Of a stretch of 64,000 nucleotides of DNA, positions 1 through 9,101 are shown piece after piece. Source of the DNA: Rubrivivax sp. (GTDB lineage: Bacteria > Pseudomonadota > Gammaproteobacteria > Burkholderiales > Burkholderiaceae); the NCBI GenBank assembly GCA_016790225.1, contig JAEUOZ010000006.1, positions 1 to 64,000 on the forward strand, read 5' to 3'. The notes under the pieces were generated by a model that made no database searches, was not told the origin of the DNA, and saw only the letters and a program-made list of their open reading frames with translations. Position 1 is the stretch's first letter; the number at the start of each line of letters is the position of its first letter. The position numbers and the translations under genes are program-made.

Positions 1-3000
1 TCGATGGCCTGCACCCGCAGCGGCACCGGCGTACCCACGGCGGCGTCTTCGGCCAGCGCATCGGCGGCGGGATCGGCATCCACCGGAGCCGTCACGTCAA
101 ACTCGTCCACGTCGTCCACGCGGATCGTGAAGCTGGCCTGGCTGCTGCTGCCATCGGCCGAGCTCGCGCGCACGGTGACCGTGTGGCTGGTAACCGTCTC
201 GGCATCCAGCCGCGCGGCCACGCTCACCTGCCCCGTGCCCGCATCGATGGCGAAGCGGCCACCGGCATCGTCGATCAGGCTGTAGCTGACGACAGAATGG
301 GTGAGGTCGCCATCGCTGGCCTGCACGCGCAGGGGCACCGCCGTGCCCACCGCAGCGCTTTCAGACACGGCATTGGCCGCCAGATCGGCATCCACCAGCG
401 GCGAGACGTCAAACTCGTCGACATCGTTCACGGCGATCGTGAAGCTCGCCTGGCTCTGGCTGCCATCGGCCGAACTCGCCCGCACGGTGATCGTGTGGCT
501 CGCCGCTGCTTCGGCATCCAGCGAGGCGGCCAGACTCACTTGCCCCGTGGCCGCATCGATGACAAAGCGGCCACCCGCGTCATCCAGCAGGCTGTAGCTG
601 ACGCTGGAGTTCGTGAGGTCCCCATCGATCGCCTGCACACGCAGCGGCACGGCCGTGCCCACAGCGGCGTCTTCGGCCAGCGCATTGGCGGCAGGATCCG
701 CATCCACCGGCACCGTCACGTCGAACTCGTCCACGTCGATCACGGCGATGGAGTAGCTGGCCTGGCTGCTGCTGCCGTCGGCCGAGGTGGCGCGCACCGT
801 GATCAGGTGCGACGTGGCGGCTTCCGCACTCAGTGCGGCGGCGATCCGAACCTGCCCGGTGACCGCGTCGATCGCAAAGCGTCCGGATGCGCTGTTCACC
901 AGGCTGTAGCTGACGCTGTTGTTCGTACTGTCGGGGTCGCTGGCCTGAGCCCGTAGCGGCACCGCGGTGCCCACGGCCGCGCTTTCAGACACGGCATTGA
1001 CCGCCGGATCGGCATCCACCAGCGGCGTGACGTCGAACTCGTCGACATCGTTCACGGCGATGCTGAAGCTGGCCTGGCTGCTGCTGCCATCGGCCGATGT
1101 CGCGCAGACCGTGATCGTGTGGCTCGACGCAGCTTCGGCGTCCAGCGGCGCAGCCAGCCTGACCTGGCCGCTCAGCGCATCGATGACAAAGCGCCCGCCC
1201 GCGTCGTCGATGAGGCTGTAGCTGACACTGGATTGCGTGCGGTCGCCGTCCACGGCCTGAACGCGCAGCGGCACCAGGGCGCCCACCGCGCTGTTTTCCG
1301 GCAGTGCATCGCTGGCCGCATCCTGGTCAACGGGTGGGCTCACATCAAACTCGTCCACGTCGAGCACATCGATGCTGTGGCTCGCCTGGCTCGTGCTGCC
1401 GTCCGCCGAACGTGCCTGGACCACGATGCTGTACTGCGCTGCCGCTTCGGCATCCAGCACCGCGGCGGTGCGCACCTGCCCCGTGACCGCGTCGATGACG
1501 AAGCGGCCACCGGCATCGTCGATCAGGCTGTAGGTGATGCCGTTCAGCGTGGCGTCGGCATCCGCTGCGGCCACGGTGATGCCCACATACTGGCCAGGGG
1601 GTGCGTTCTCGGCGGCGACGTTGAGTTCCGGGTCCACGTCCGCCGGCACGCTGACGTCGAATTCATCGACATCGGTCACCGTCACCGTGAGCGTCTGCGT
1701 GTCTTCCAGCGCGCCATCGCTGACCTTGACGATCACCACATAACGCCCGGCCTGCGCCGAAGGCCAGGGTGACTCGGCATCGGGCGTGGCCGCAAAGCGC
1801 AACTGGCCGCTGGTGCCGTCGATCGTGAAGCGCGCGGCGTCCGCGCCGCCGGCAATGCTGTAGGTCAAGGCAGGCGGCGTGCCGTTGGGATCGGTCGCGA
1901 GCACCGTGGTCACGGCCAGCTGGTTCTCCGCCAGGCTGATGGCGGCCGCGGCGCCGCCGCCGTTGGAGCTGATCACGGGCGGCAATGGTGGAGGCGCGGC
2001 CACGGTGATGCTGACCGTGCCTTCGCCCTCTCCGCCGGCAAAGAGGCCGCTCACCTCCTCGGCGGCCAGGCTGCGACCATACAGTGCCAGGGCATCCAGA
2101 TCGCCCTTGAACATGCGATCGGCTTCGGCAGCACTGTTGGCCGTGCGGCCAAGCCAGGCATTGCCGCTCGGGTTGAACGCCGAGTTGCCGACGGCGGACG
2201 ACGCGCGCAGCACGCCGTCGATGAAGACTTCTGAACCGACACCTGGTGTGGTGACCAGGGTGTAGAGGTGCCACTGGCCATTGGCCAGATCGGCCGCCGG
2301 CACATCCAGCCCATAGCGGTCGTCGGCGTCGTTGCCATCCAGCAGCCAGGTGCGCAACATGCCGGGGCCTGCGGACGCGCCCACACCGGTGCCGGAAAAG
2401 TGCACGGACAGGCTGTTGGCCGTGCCGCGCGGTCCGTGCGAATACAGCGTGGGGTAGCCGGTCCCGCTGTTGTCGTCGGCGCGGAACCAGAAGGCCAGCG
2501 TGAAGCCGTTGCTGTAGCTGAGGTCCGGCAGACGCACCTGATCATTGATGCCATCGAAGCGCAAGGCCTGGCCCCAGGTGCCGGCCACGGCCGAGGGCCC
2601 GTTGATCAGCGTCCCGTGCGCGCTGCCGATCGCGTCCCGCGCGTCGCCATCCAGGCGCCAGTAGTGCTGAAGGCCCTGCAGCGGATCGTTCAGCCGGTAG
2701 CGCAGCGTCTGTGTGCCGAAATAGCTGGCGCCAGGGTCGTAGACCACACGCTGCGTGGCCAGCGAGTTGGCCATCTGCACCGTCCCCTGGCTGGCGGCCG
2801 AGATATCCAGCAGGCCCAGCGAGGGGCTGTCGAAGTTGAGGTCGTTGGCCAGCACGTTGACGCTGACCGGCGTCTGCCAGGCCGTGCTGGCGGTATCGGG
2901 CAGTGCACGCGCCACTTCCGGCACATCGGTGACCGTGATGTTGATCGTCTGCTGATCGACCAGCGCGCCATCGCTCACCTGGACGATGATCTGGTAGTTG

Positions 3001-6000
3001 TTGTCTGCGCCGACATCGCCGGGTGTCTCGTGATCCGGCGCCTGGGCGAAACGCAGCTCGCCGGTCTGCGCATCCAGCACGAAGAGGGCGGCATCGGCGC
3101 CGCCCACGATGCTCCAGCTCAGCGGCGTGACGGCGCCGTTCTGGTCGTCGACGTCCTTGGCCTCGAGCCTCACCACCGCCAACTGGTTTTCCGGCTTGCT
3201 CAGATTGGCCACCGAAGCCTGACCGTGGGTCATGATGACCGGCGCATCCGGCACATTGGCCACGCGGACCGTCACCGTCACCGGCGGGCTGAGAAGCGTG
3301 CCGTTACTGGCGCGGTAGACAAAGCTGTCGTTGCCATACCAGTCGGGCGCCGGCGTGTAGTTGAAGCTGCCATCCGCATTGAGGCCGAAGCTGTCAGCGT
3401 GCTGCGGGCCGCTGACCAGGGTCACGGTCATCGGCAGGTTGGCGGGGTCGCGGTCATTGCCCAGCACCGAAGCCATCTGCACGCCGCCGGGTTGCAGCGT
3501 GGCCGTGGCGCTGTAGTTGCTGCGGTACTCCGCCTGCATCTGGCCGGCGTCCCGGGAGCCTGTCCAGACGCGCACCTCGTCCAGGATGCCGTGGAACGTG
3601 CGGCTGGGCGCTTGCGCATGGTTGCCCACATGCAGATCGAAGCCCGCGTCACTGGTCGCCGTTCCGGTGGCGACCGAGTCCGGGATGCCGGTGAACGGCG
3701 CGCCGTTGATATAGAAGATCGGCGCCACCGTCGGCGTCGACGAATTGAAGACCACGCCGACGTGGTGCCACTGGTTCAGCTGCAGCATGCCCGCCGGGGT
3801 GTCCCAGCGCGCCACGCCGCCCGTCAGGCCGACCTCGAACAGCAGCGAACCATCGGTCTGGACTTCGAGCGCCCAGCCCTGGTGGCTGTCCGGATCGGAC
3901 GCCTTGTCGAAGATCCGTCCGAAGCCGCCTTCGCCCCAGCTCCAGGCGTGCATCCACGCCGAGACCGCACCACCGCCGCTGAAGATGTTGTCCAGCGCCG
4001 CGGCCGAACCGAGGTCGATGTCACTGTTGGCGCCGTCAAAGCTGCGTCCGCGGTCCACGCGACCAGCCACGTCCGTGGTCAGCGTCTGCGTCACCGGCGT
4101 CGCCGCCGGCGACAGATCGACCAGGTTCGGCTCCATGTTCAGCACGAGCGCGGCCGAAGCGCCCCAGACGCTGGCCGCACTGGCCACCGAGGCGGCCGCC
4201 GGATTGCCGAAGTAGAGGAAGACGCGGTCGCTGCTGCTGTTGGCATCCACGACCGGCACCTTCACCCAGACTACCGAGTTCCCGCTGCTGCTCCAGCTTT
4301 CCACCGCATGCGACAGGCCGGTGCCGTCGGGATCGGCAAAGCGCAGGTCGCTGCCGTCGGCCTTCATGCCTGCGGCGATCAGCGCCGGGGTGTCCAGCAC
4401 CACGCGCAGGGTTGCGTTGGTGATCTGCGGGCCCAGCACGTTGTCGATGCTTACCAGGCGCCGGCTGGCCCACTGCGTGTCGTACCAGGGCGCCGCCATG
4501 GTGGCGGCCGACAGGCTGGTGCCTTCGGCGATGAGATAGGTGTCCGCCACTGCCGCCGGCGGCTGCGTGACCGGCGTTGCGCTCACGGAAACGAACAGGT
4601 CCCCGCGCGCCGAGGCGCCGGAAGTCACTTCGTTTCGCTCGGCCGCGGACAGCGCGTGGCCCCAGACGGCCAGGCCATCCATGGCGCCGCGGTAGACCGT
4701 TGGACCTGAGCGCGTGCCGTTGTGGCCCAGCACCATCGGCATGTTGGGGTTGACGCCGTCGGCACCGTTGCTGCTGGTGCCGGCCAGCGTGCCATCGAGG
4801 TAGACGCGCGAGCCTTCGCCGGGCGTGACCGTCAGAAGGTAGTGGTGCCAGCCGCCGCTGGCCCAGATCGCCGAGGCGTCCGCCACGATCTCGCCGCCAG
4901 ACGTGTCGTCGTTGCCGTCGTAGACCCAGGTGACCAGCTTGTTCTGATCCGTCCCCGTCGGTCCGCTGAAGGCGATGTCCAGGCTGTTCTGCGTTCGCCA
5001 GCCGCCGTGCCCCAGGAAGGTCTGCCAGGTGTTGGTCTGCGTGGGATCGAGCTTGAACCAGAAGCCCAGACTGAACCCTTCGCCATAGTCGACGTCAGGC
5101 AACTCGAAGCGACCTGTGCTCGCGCCGAAGTCGATGGCCCGGCCCCAGCGCCCATCCACGGTCGCCACCGTGCCGGTTGTGGAGCCGTTCAGACCGCCGA
5201 CCTGATCCTGCAGGTTGCCGTCCATCCGCCAGTAGTGGCGCAGATCCTGCGCGCCATCGTCCACCCAGTAGGCCAGGCGCTCGGTCCCGACGAAGGACGT
5301 CGAGGGTGTGTAGGTGACCGCGCTGCTGCCGATGACCACGCTGCCCTGGCTGGGAGCGCCCACATCCAGCAGGCGCAAGGGGGCGCCCGTCGGGCTGCCG
5401 TCATTGGCGATGAGGTTGACCGTCACGCCGGTGGCCTGCTGCGTGCTGGCGTAGTCGTCCACCGCCTCCGGTTCGTCCACGGCATTGGCCACCGTCACCA
5501 GCAGATCCTGCGTATCGTTGAGGCTGCCGTCGCTGACCCGCACGCTCACCTCGTAGACGTGGTCTTCATTGGCGTCGGCCGGGGCCTCGCGGTTCGGGGC
5601 GGCCAGGAATCGCAGCACCCCCGTGCTGGCATCGATCGCAAACTTCGCGGCATCGTCACCGCCGCTGATGCTGAAGCTCAGCGTTTGCGCCGGACGGTTG
5701 ATGTCGGTCGCCGTGACCGTGGTCACGGCCGTCGTGTTCTCAGTCACGGTCAGGGAGGCGTTCGCCCCACCGCCGTCAGAGGTGATCACAGGATTCGCGG
5801 GCGCTGCCACATAGGCGCGCGCCATCACCGCGGTGACATCGCCGGTGGTCTTGCCGCTCCAGACCACGGCGAAGTGCTCGCTGTCCAGCACGGCCACCGA
5901 AGGCGCCTGCTGCAGGTTGTTCGTGTAGGTGTTGACGATGAAGGCCGCGCCATTCGCGTTGCCGTTGGCGCTGTAGCGCCGCGCGTAGATATCCTGATCG

Positions 6001-7616
6001 GCAACGCCTCCGGCCTGCCAGGTGACGACGAACTCGCCGTTTGCGGCCATCTCGATCGACGGGCTGGACGCATCGCCACCCGCGGCCTGGAACCAGGTGT
6101 AGCGCTGGGTGCCGTTAGCCATGAAGCCGCGGCCCCAGATGCCGGTGGCGATCTGCGTCTCGCGGTAGACGATGGTGAAGTTGCCCGCGTCTTCCATGGC
6201 CAGGGCCGGAGCGGACGAGGTGGACAGAATGGCATCGGCCTGCGCTCGGCTGCCGTTCATCGTCCCGCTGGCGTTGAAGCGCTGAAAGTAGACCTTGTCG
6301 TCGTCGTTCCAGGTGATCACGAAGCGGTCGCTGCGGTCCATCGCCACGGCCGGGTTGGTCTGGGCGCCCGAAGTGGCTCCGTGCGCACGGCGCTCGTTGA
6401 TGTCCAGCGCCGCCCCCGTGCTGTCGAAGCGGCGGTAGAAAACGCCATCGTTGTCACTGGTGCCATTGCCTTGCCAGGCCACCACGAAGGCACCGGTGCT
6501 GCGGTTCATGCCGATCACCGAGTTGCGCTGATCGCCATCCGTGGTGGTGTTGACGAGGATGTCACCACTCATCGGCGTGCCGTCCGCGCGGAAGGTGCGC
6601 GCATAGACACCCGCCCCCTCGCCGTCCTGGCGGTCGCTGGTCCAGGTGACCACGAAGTTGCCCGCATCGTCGCTGGCCACGCGGGCGTACTGCTGGGCAC
6701 GGTTGGTCAGGGCATTGACCTGGATTTCCCCGCTCAGCGGGTTGCCGTAGATGTCGAAGCGTCGCGCATAGACGCCCCAGTCGCTGCCGTCCTGGTTGAG
6801 GCTGGACCACACCACGACAAAGTTGCCCTGGGCGTCGTGGGCCACCGCCTGCTGGCTGCCGCGGTTGAGGGCCGCGGTGGTCTGACTCTTGTTGGCGGTG
6901 GTGTTGACGACGATCACCGGCGCGTCGGAGGCTGCCATCAGCTGCCCCCAGGCCTGCTGCGTGGGCACATCGATCGCCAGCGGCGCCTGCACCTCGCCCG
7001 TGCTGCGCTCCAGATGCCAGTTGCCGCCCAGCATGGCGGCGCCGGTGTCGTCGGTACTGGCCGCCACATCGGCCCCTGTGAGCTGCGCCAGTGCATTCAG
7101 CAGTTGGCTGCCGCCCGCCGCTGCGCCCACGTCGCAGCCGTAGAGCAGCAGATCGGCCTCGGCAGACAAGGCCAGGCTCCAGGCGGCCAGTTCATCGGCG
7201 CGCGCGAGCAGGCTGCCCGCATCCAGCTGCACCGCGCCCAGCCGCAGCACGCCGGGTTCGCCGTGCGAGAGCACATGCACGGCCTCGACGCCGTTGCGGC
7301 CTTCCAGCGCCTGCCCGATGGCAGCGATGCCATCGGTGCGTGCGTCCAGCGTCAGGATGTCGATCGCGCGGCCCGCCTCGCGCTGCGCCTGAAGCCCGGC
7401 CAGCAGGACCTGCGCATCCGGCAGCGAGAGATCCACCACCACCAGCTCGCGCACCGTCGGCTGCTGCTGCACGGGGTTCTGGCTGTGCAAGGCCTGCAAC
7501 TGGCGCACCAGGGGCTCACCATCGGTGGCCAGCACCAGGGCCGCCGCGTCGGCGGTGTACAGGATGCGCGGCTCGAATTCCTCGAGCACGGCGGCGGGGG
7601 CGTTGGGCAGCTTCAC
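1..7616 (-). CDS. Giant LEPR-XLL/DUF4347 cadherin-LamG surface protein (3' end outside window)
   Basis: Probable giant exported adhesin, at least 2538 residues and open at the left edge. The frame has no stop from a GTG start at 7616 to position 1. Residues 11-23 read LEEFEPRILYTAD, matching the LEPR-XLL motif found at the N terminus of very large exported proteins. Residues about 59-200 form a DUF4347 domain (VHVLSHGEPG, DLLLYGCDVG). Next come propeller-like repeats with VVTW/AVVW motifs (about 243-595), a cadherin-like domain, an Ig-like domain, LamG-like (about 790-990), DUF2341-like (about 1030-1140), LamG-like (about 1185-1360), Ig/VCBS-like, cadherin-like, LamG-like (about 1640-1855) and a cadherin-like array. 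There is no classical signal peptide. It is the last gene seen of a five-gene operon whose other members look like its exporter. It starts 30 nt after the upstream stop, in the same frame, with no clear Shine-Dalgarno, so the start is fairly likely but not certain. Confidence 0.9.
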   Translation of the reverse strand, partial: MKLPNAPAAVLEEFEPRILYTADAAALVLATDGEPLVRQLQALHSQNPVQQQPTVRELVVVDLSLPDAQVLLAGLQAQREAGRAIDILTLDARTDGIAAIGQALEGRNGVEAVHVLSHGEPGVLRLGAVQLDAGSLLARADELAAWSLALSAEADLLLYGCDVGAAAGGSQLLNALAQLTGADVAASTDDTGAAMLGGNWHLERSTGEVQAPLAIDVPTQQAWGQLMAASDAPVIVVNTTANKSQTTAALNRGSQQAVAHDAQGNFVVVWSSLNQDGSDWGVYARRFDIYGNPLSGEIQVNALTNRAQQYARVASDDAGNFVVTWTSDRQDGEGAGVYARTFRADGTPMSGDILVNTTTDGDQRNSVIGMNRSTGAFVVAWQGNGTSDNDGVFYRRFDSTGAALDINERRAHGATSGAQTNPAVAMDRSDRFVITWNDDDKVYFQRFNASGTMNGSRAQADAILSTSSAPALAMEDAGNFTIVYRETQIATGIWGRGFMANGTQRYTWFQAAGGDASSPSIEMAANGEFVVTWQAGGVADQDIYARRYSANGNANGAAFIVNTYTNNLQQAPSVAVLDSEHFAVVWSGKTTGDVTAVMARAYVAAPANPVITSDGGGANASLTVTENTTAVTTVTATDINRPAQTLSFSISGGDDAAKFAIDASTGVLRFLAAPNREAPADANEDHVYEVSVRVSDGSLNDTQDLLVTVANAVDEPEAVDDYASTQQATGVTVNLIANDGSPTGAPLRLLDVGAPSQGSVVIGSSAVTYTPSTSFVGTERLAYWVDDGAQDLRHYWRMDGNLQDQVGGLNGSTTGTVATVDGRWGRAIDFGASTGRFELPDVDYGEGFSLGFWFKLDPTQTNTWQTFLGHGGWRTQNSLDIAFSGPTGTDQNKLVTWVYDGNDDTSGGEIVADASAIWASGGWHHYLLTVTPGEGSRVYLDGTLAGTSSNGADGVNPNMPMVLGHNGTRSGPTVYRGAMDGLAVWGHALSAAERNEVTSGASARGDLFVSVSATPVTQPPAAVADTYLIAEGTSLSAATMAAPWYDTQWASRRLVSIDNVLGPQITNATLRVVLDTPALIAAGMKADGSDLRFADPDGTGLSHAVESWSSSGNSVVWVKVPVVDANSSSDRVFLYFGNPAAASVASAASVWGASAALVLNMEPNLVDLSPAATPVTQTLTTDVAGRVDRGRSFDGANSDIDLGSAAALDNIFSGGGAVSAWMHAWSWGEGGFGRIFDKASDPDSHQGWALEVQTDGSLLFEVGLTGGVARWDTPAGMLQLNQWHHVGVVFNSSTPTVAPIFYINGAPFTGIPDSVATGTATSDAGFDLHVGNHAQAPSRTFHGILDEVRVWTGSRDAGQMQAEYRSNYSATATLQPGGVQMASVLGNDRDPANLPMTVTLVSGPQHADSFGLNADGSFNYTPAPDWYGNDSFVYRASNGTLLSPPVTVTVRVANVPDAPVIMTHGQASVANLSKPENQLAVVRLEAKDVDDQNGAVTPLSWSIVGGADAALFVLDAQTGELRFAQAPDHETPGDVGADNNYQIIVQVSDGALVDQQTINITVTDVPEVARALPDTASTAWQTPVSVNVLANDLNFDSPSLGLLDISAASQGTVQMANSLATQRVVYDPGASYFGTQTLRYRLNDPLQGLQHYWRLDGDARDAIGSAHGTLINGPSAVAGTWGQALRFDGINDQVRLPDLSYSNGFTLAFWFRADDNSGTGYPTLYSHGPRGTANSLSVHFSGTGVGASAGPGMLRTWLLDGNDADDRYGLDVPAADLANGQWHLYTLVTTPGVGSEVFIDGVLRASSAVGNSAFNPSGNAWLGRTANSAAEADRMFKGDLDALALYGRSLAAEEVSGLFAGGEGEGTVSITVAAPPPLPPVISSNGGGAAAAISLAENQLAVTTVLATDPNGTPPALTYSIAGGADAARFTIDGTSGQLRFAATPDAESPWPSAQAGRYVVIVKVSDGALEDTQTLTVTVTDVDEFDVSVPADVDPELNVAAENAPPGQYVGITVAAADADATLNGITYSLIDDAGGRFVIDAVTGQVRTAAVLDAEAAAQYSIVVQARSADGSTSQASHSIDVLDVDEFDVSPPVDQDAASDALPENSAVGALVPLRVQAVDGDRTQSSVSYSLIDDAGGRFVIDALSGQVRLAAPLDAEAASSHTITVCATSADGSSSQASFSIAVNDVDEFDVTPLVDADPAVNAVSESAAVGTAVPLRAQASDPDSTNNSVSYSLVNSASGRFAIDAVTGQVRIAAALSAEAATSHLITVRATSADGSSSQASYSIAVIDVDEFDVTVPVDADPAANALAEDAAVGTAVPLRVQAIDGDLTNSSVSYSLLDDAGGRFVIDAATGQVSLAASLDAEAAASHTITVRASSADGSQSQASFTIAVNDVDEFDVSPLVDADLAANAVSESAAVGTAVPLRVQASDGDLTHSVVSYSLIDDAGGRFAIDAGTGQVSVAARLDAETVTSHTVTVRASSADGSSSQASFTIRVDDVDEFDVTAPVDADPAADALAEDAAVGTPVPLRVQAI
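90..1700 (-). repeat. Tandem array of about 103-residue cadherin-like repeats
   Basis: Inside the giant surface protein the boundary motif VDEFDV recurs at about 97, 407, 717, 1030, 1345 and 1655, a period of 307-315 bp. Each unit carries SYSLIDDAGGRF, DAxTGQV and RATSADGSSSQASF elements, typical of cadherin-like domains. The first unit (near 1655) is the most divergent. The units near the left edge alternate between two versions, one with ALAEDAAVGT and one with AVSESAAVGT. The array continues beyond the window. Confidence 0.9.
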
Positions 7617-7646
7617 GGGCGGTTCGCAGGCGGGGCGGGTGATCGG

Positions 7647-9101
7647 TCAGATCGTGAAGCGCAGCCGCGGACGGGCCGGCCGCTGCAGACCGGGCGCGAC
7701 CGACTGCAGGCCCGGCCAGCGGGCCTGCAGCAGCGTCGCGGCCGCCGCGGGCGTGCTCACTGGCGCGTAGCTCACCTTGACCAGGGAGGCCACGGCTGCG
7801 ATGGGCTCATGGGGCGTGTGGGGCACGGCCTTCGGTGCCGGTTGCACCGGCGACGGAATCGCCACCGGGGCCGTCGCGGCGGTGGGGGCCGTGGGTGCGG
7901 TGGGTACGGTGCGTGAGGCTGAAGCGGCAGGCGCAGCCGGCGTGGCCCGGCGCGGTGCCAGGGGCGTCGCGGGGTCGGGGGCGCGGCTCATCTGCGCCGG
8001 CGCGGCCGTGGCGGCCGGCGGTGCCGGGCTGGCCGCCGGTGTTGCCGACGGCGCATCGCCCAGGCCTTCGGCGCGGCAGCGCGCGCCCGCCGGAATGGCA
8101 TGGCCCGGGTTGGGCAGGGTCAGGCGCACGCGGAAGGTGTTGCTCGCCGCATCCAGCGTGCGGTCCACATGCGTCACGGTGGCCAGCAGGCGGCTCGCGC
8201 CCGGCAGATCCGGCACCAGCGACATCGAGTCGCCCTTCTTCAGCTGGCCCCAGCGAGAGGACGGGAGCACCAGCTCCACGCGCAGCGGATCCAGCTGGGC
8301 CAGACGCAGCACCGGCTTGTCTTCCACGCGTTCGCCCTCGTGCACCAGGCGGTCCACGACGACGGCATCGAAGGGGGCGCGCAGCGTGCGCTGCGAAAGC
8401 TGGGCCTGCGCCACGCTCATCTCCTGCAGCGCCACCTTGCGCTGGCCCTGGGCCTGCTGCACGCGCTGCTCGGCCACCTCGCGCTCGGCGCGCGCCTGCT
8501 CGATGTTGATCTGCGAGACCGCGCCGGAATCGGCGAGGCTGGCCATGCGATCGTGCCGGTCGCGCGCCAGCAGCAGGCTGGCTTCGGCGCTGCGCAGCTC
8601 GGCTTCGATGGCACTGCGCGCGCTGGCCGCCTGCAGGTTGGCACGTTCCACGTCCTGCTCCAGCAGCACCAGCGTCTGGCCTCGCTTGACCACATCGCCG
8701 CGGTCCACCCGGATGGCGGCCACCACGCCCGTGACGGCCGTGCCGATGTCGGCCGTGCGTTCGGCGCCGATCAGGCAGGCCACCGAGCCCCGGTGCGCCT
8801 TGGACGCCGCGCTGCCGCCCGCGGCGCCCAGACCAGGAACCATCCCCGGGGGCGTGCCGTTGCCGGGCGCCGGTGCCGCAGCGGGCGGCGCCAGCTGCAC
8901 CGTCATCAGGCCGGCGGGCCGCAGCGGCTGGATCCAGCCGTTGGACACCCGAGGCGACGGCGCAGCGGCCGGCGGCGCGGCGGGGCCGGTCTGGGCCAGC
9001 GCCGGCACACCGCCCAGCGCCGGTGTCAGCGCCATCAAGGCCAGCATGGACGGGCGCTGCATCAGGCGTGCTGCAGTCGCAAGGCGAGTCTTCGTTCCCA
9101 T
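7647..9101 (-). CDS. HlyD/RND-type periplasmic adaptor with Ala/Pro-rich C-terminal tail
   Basis: Membrane-fusion (adaptor) protein, 484 residues, likely bridging inner and outer membrane components of the adhesin export machine. The N terminus has basic residues and a hydrophobic stretch ending in PALAQ, a plausible signal peptide. Residues about 110-150 form the first half of a lipoyl-like domain (TGVVAAIRVDRGDVVKRG), then a coiled-coil hairpin (about 150-235), then the returning strand (LRAPFDAVVVDRLVHEGE) and a beta-barrel region (about 250-345). The last 130 residues are rich in Ala, Pro and Thr and end in a basic segment. ATG 9101 has an AGGA about 10 nt upstream and overlaps the SecA-like gene by 40 nt. 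An alternative ATG at 9062 would make a TGATG overlap and also leaves a signal peptide. No inner-membrane RND pump is nearby, so it more likely serves the large cargo encoded downstream. Confidence 0.85.
   Translation of the reverse strand: MGTKTRLATAARLMQRPSMLALMALTPALGGVPALAQTGPAAPPAAAPSPRVSNGWIQPLRPAGLMTVQLAPPAAAPAPGNGTPPGMVPGLGAAGGSAASKAHRGSVACLIGAERTADIGTAVTGVVAAIRVDRGDVVKRGQTLVLLEQDVERANLQAASARSAIEAELRSAEASLLLARDRHDRMASLADSGAVSQINIEQARAEREVAEQRVQQAQGQRKVALQEMSVAQAQLSQRTLRAPFDAVVVDRLVHEGERVEDKPVLRLAQLDPLRVELVLPSSRWGQLKKGDSMSLVPDLPGASRLLATVTHVDRTLDAASNTFRVRLTLPNPGHAIPAGARCRAEGLGDAPSATPAASPAPPAATAAPAQMSRAPDPATPLAPRRATPAAPAASASRTVPTAPTAPTAATAPVAIPSPVQPAPKAVPHTPHEPIAAVASLVKVSYAPVSTPAAAATLLQARWPGLQSVAPGLQRPARPRLRFTI

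Noticed and set aside
2268..7916. Two very long plus-strand open frames (813 and 1064 codons) opposite the giant adhesin
   Set aside because: They are antisense to an uninterrupted gene with clear domains, have Arg/His/Ala-rich low-complexity translations and match no family. Long shadow frames are common in GC-rich DNA.
7647..9101. Adaptor gene as part of an RND multidrug pump
   Set aside because: No RND transporter or outer-membrane channel is in the operon; context and overlaps tie it to the SecA-like gene and the giant protein.
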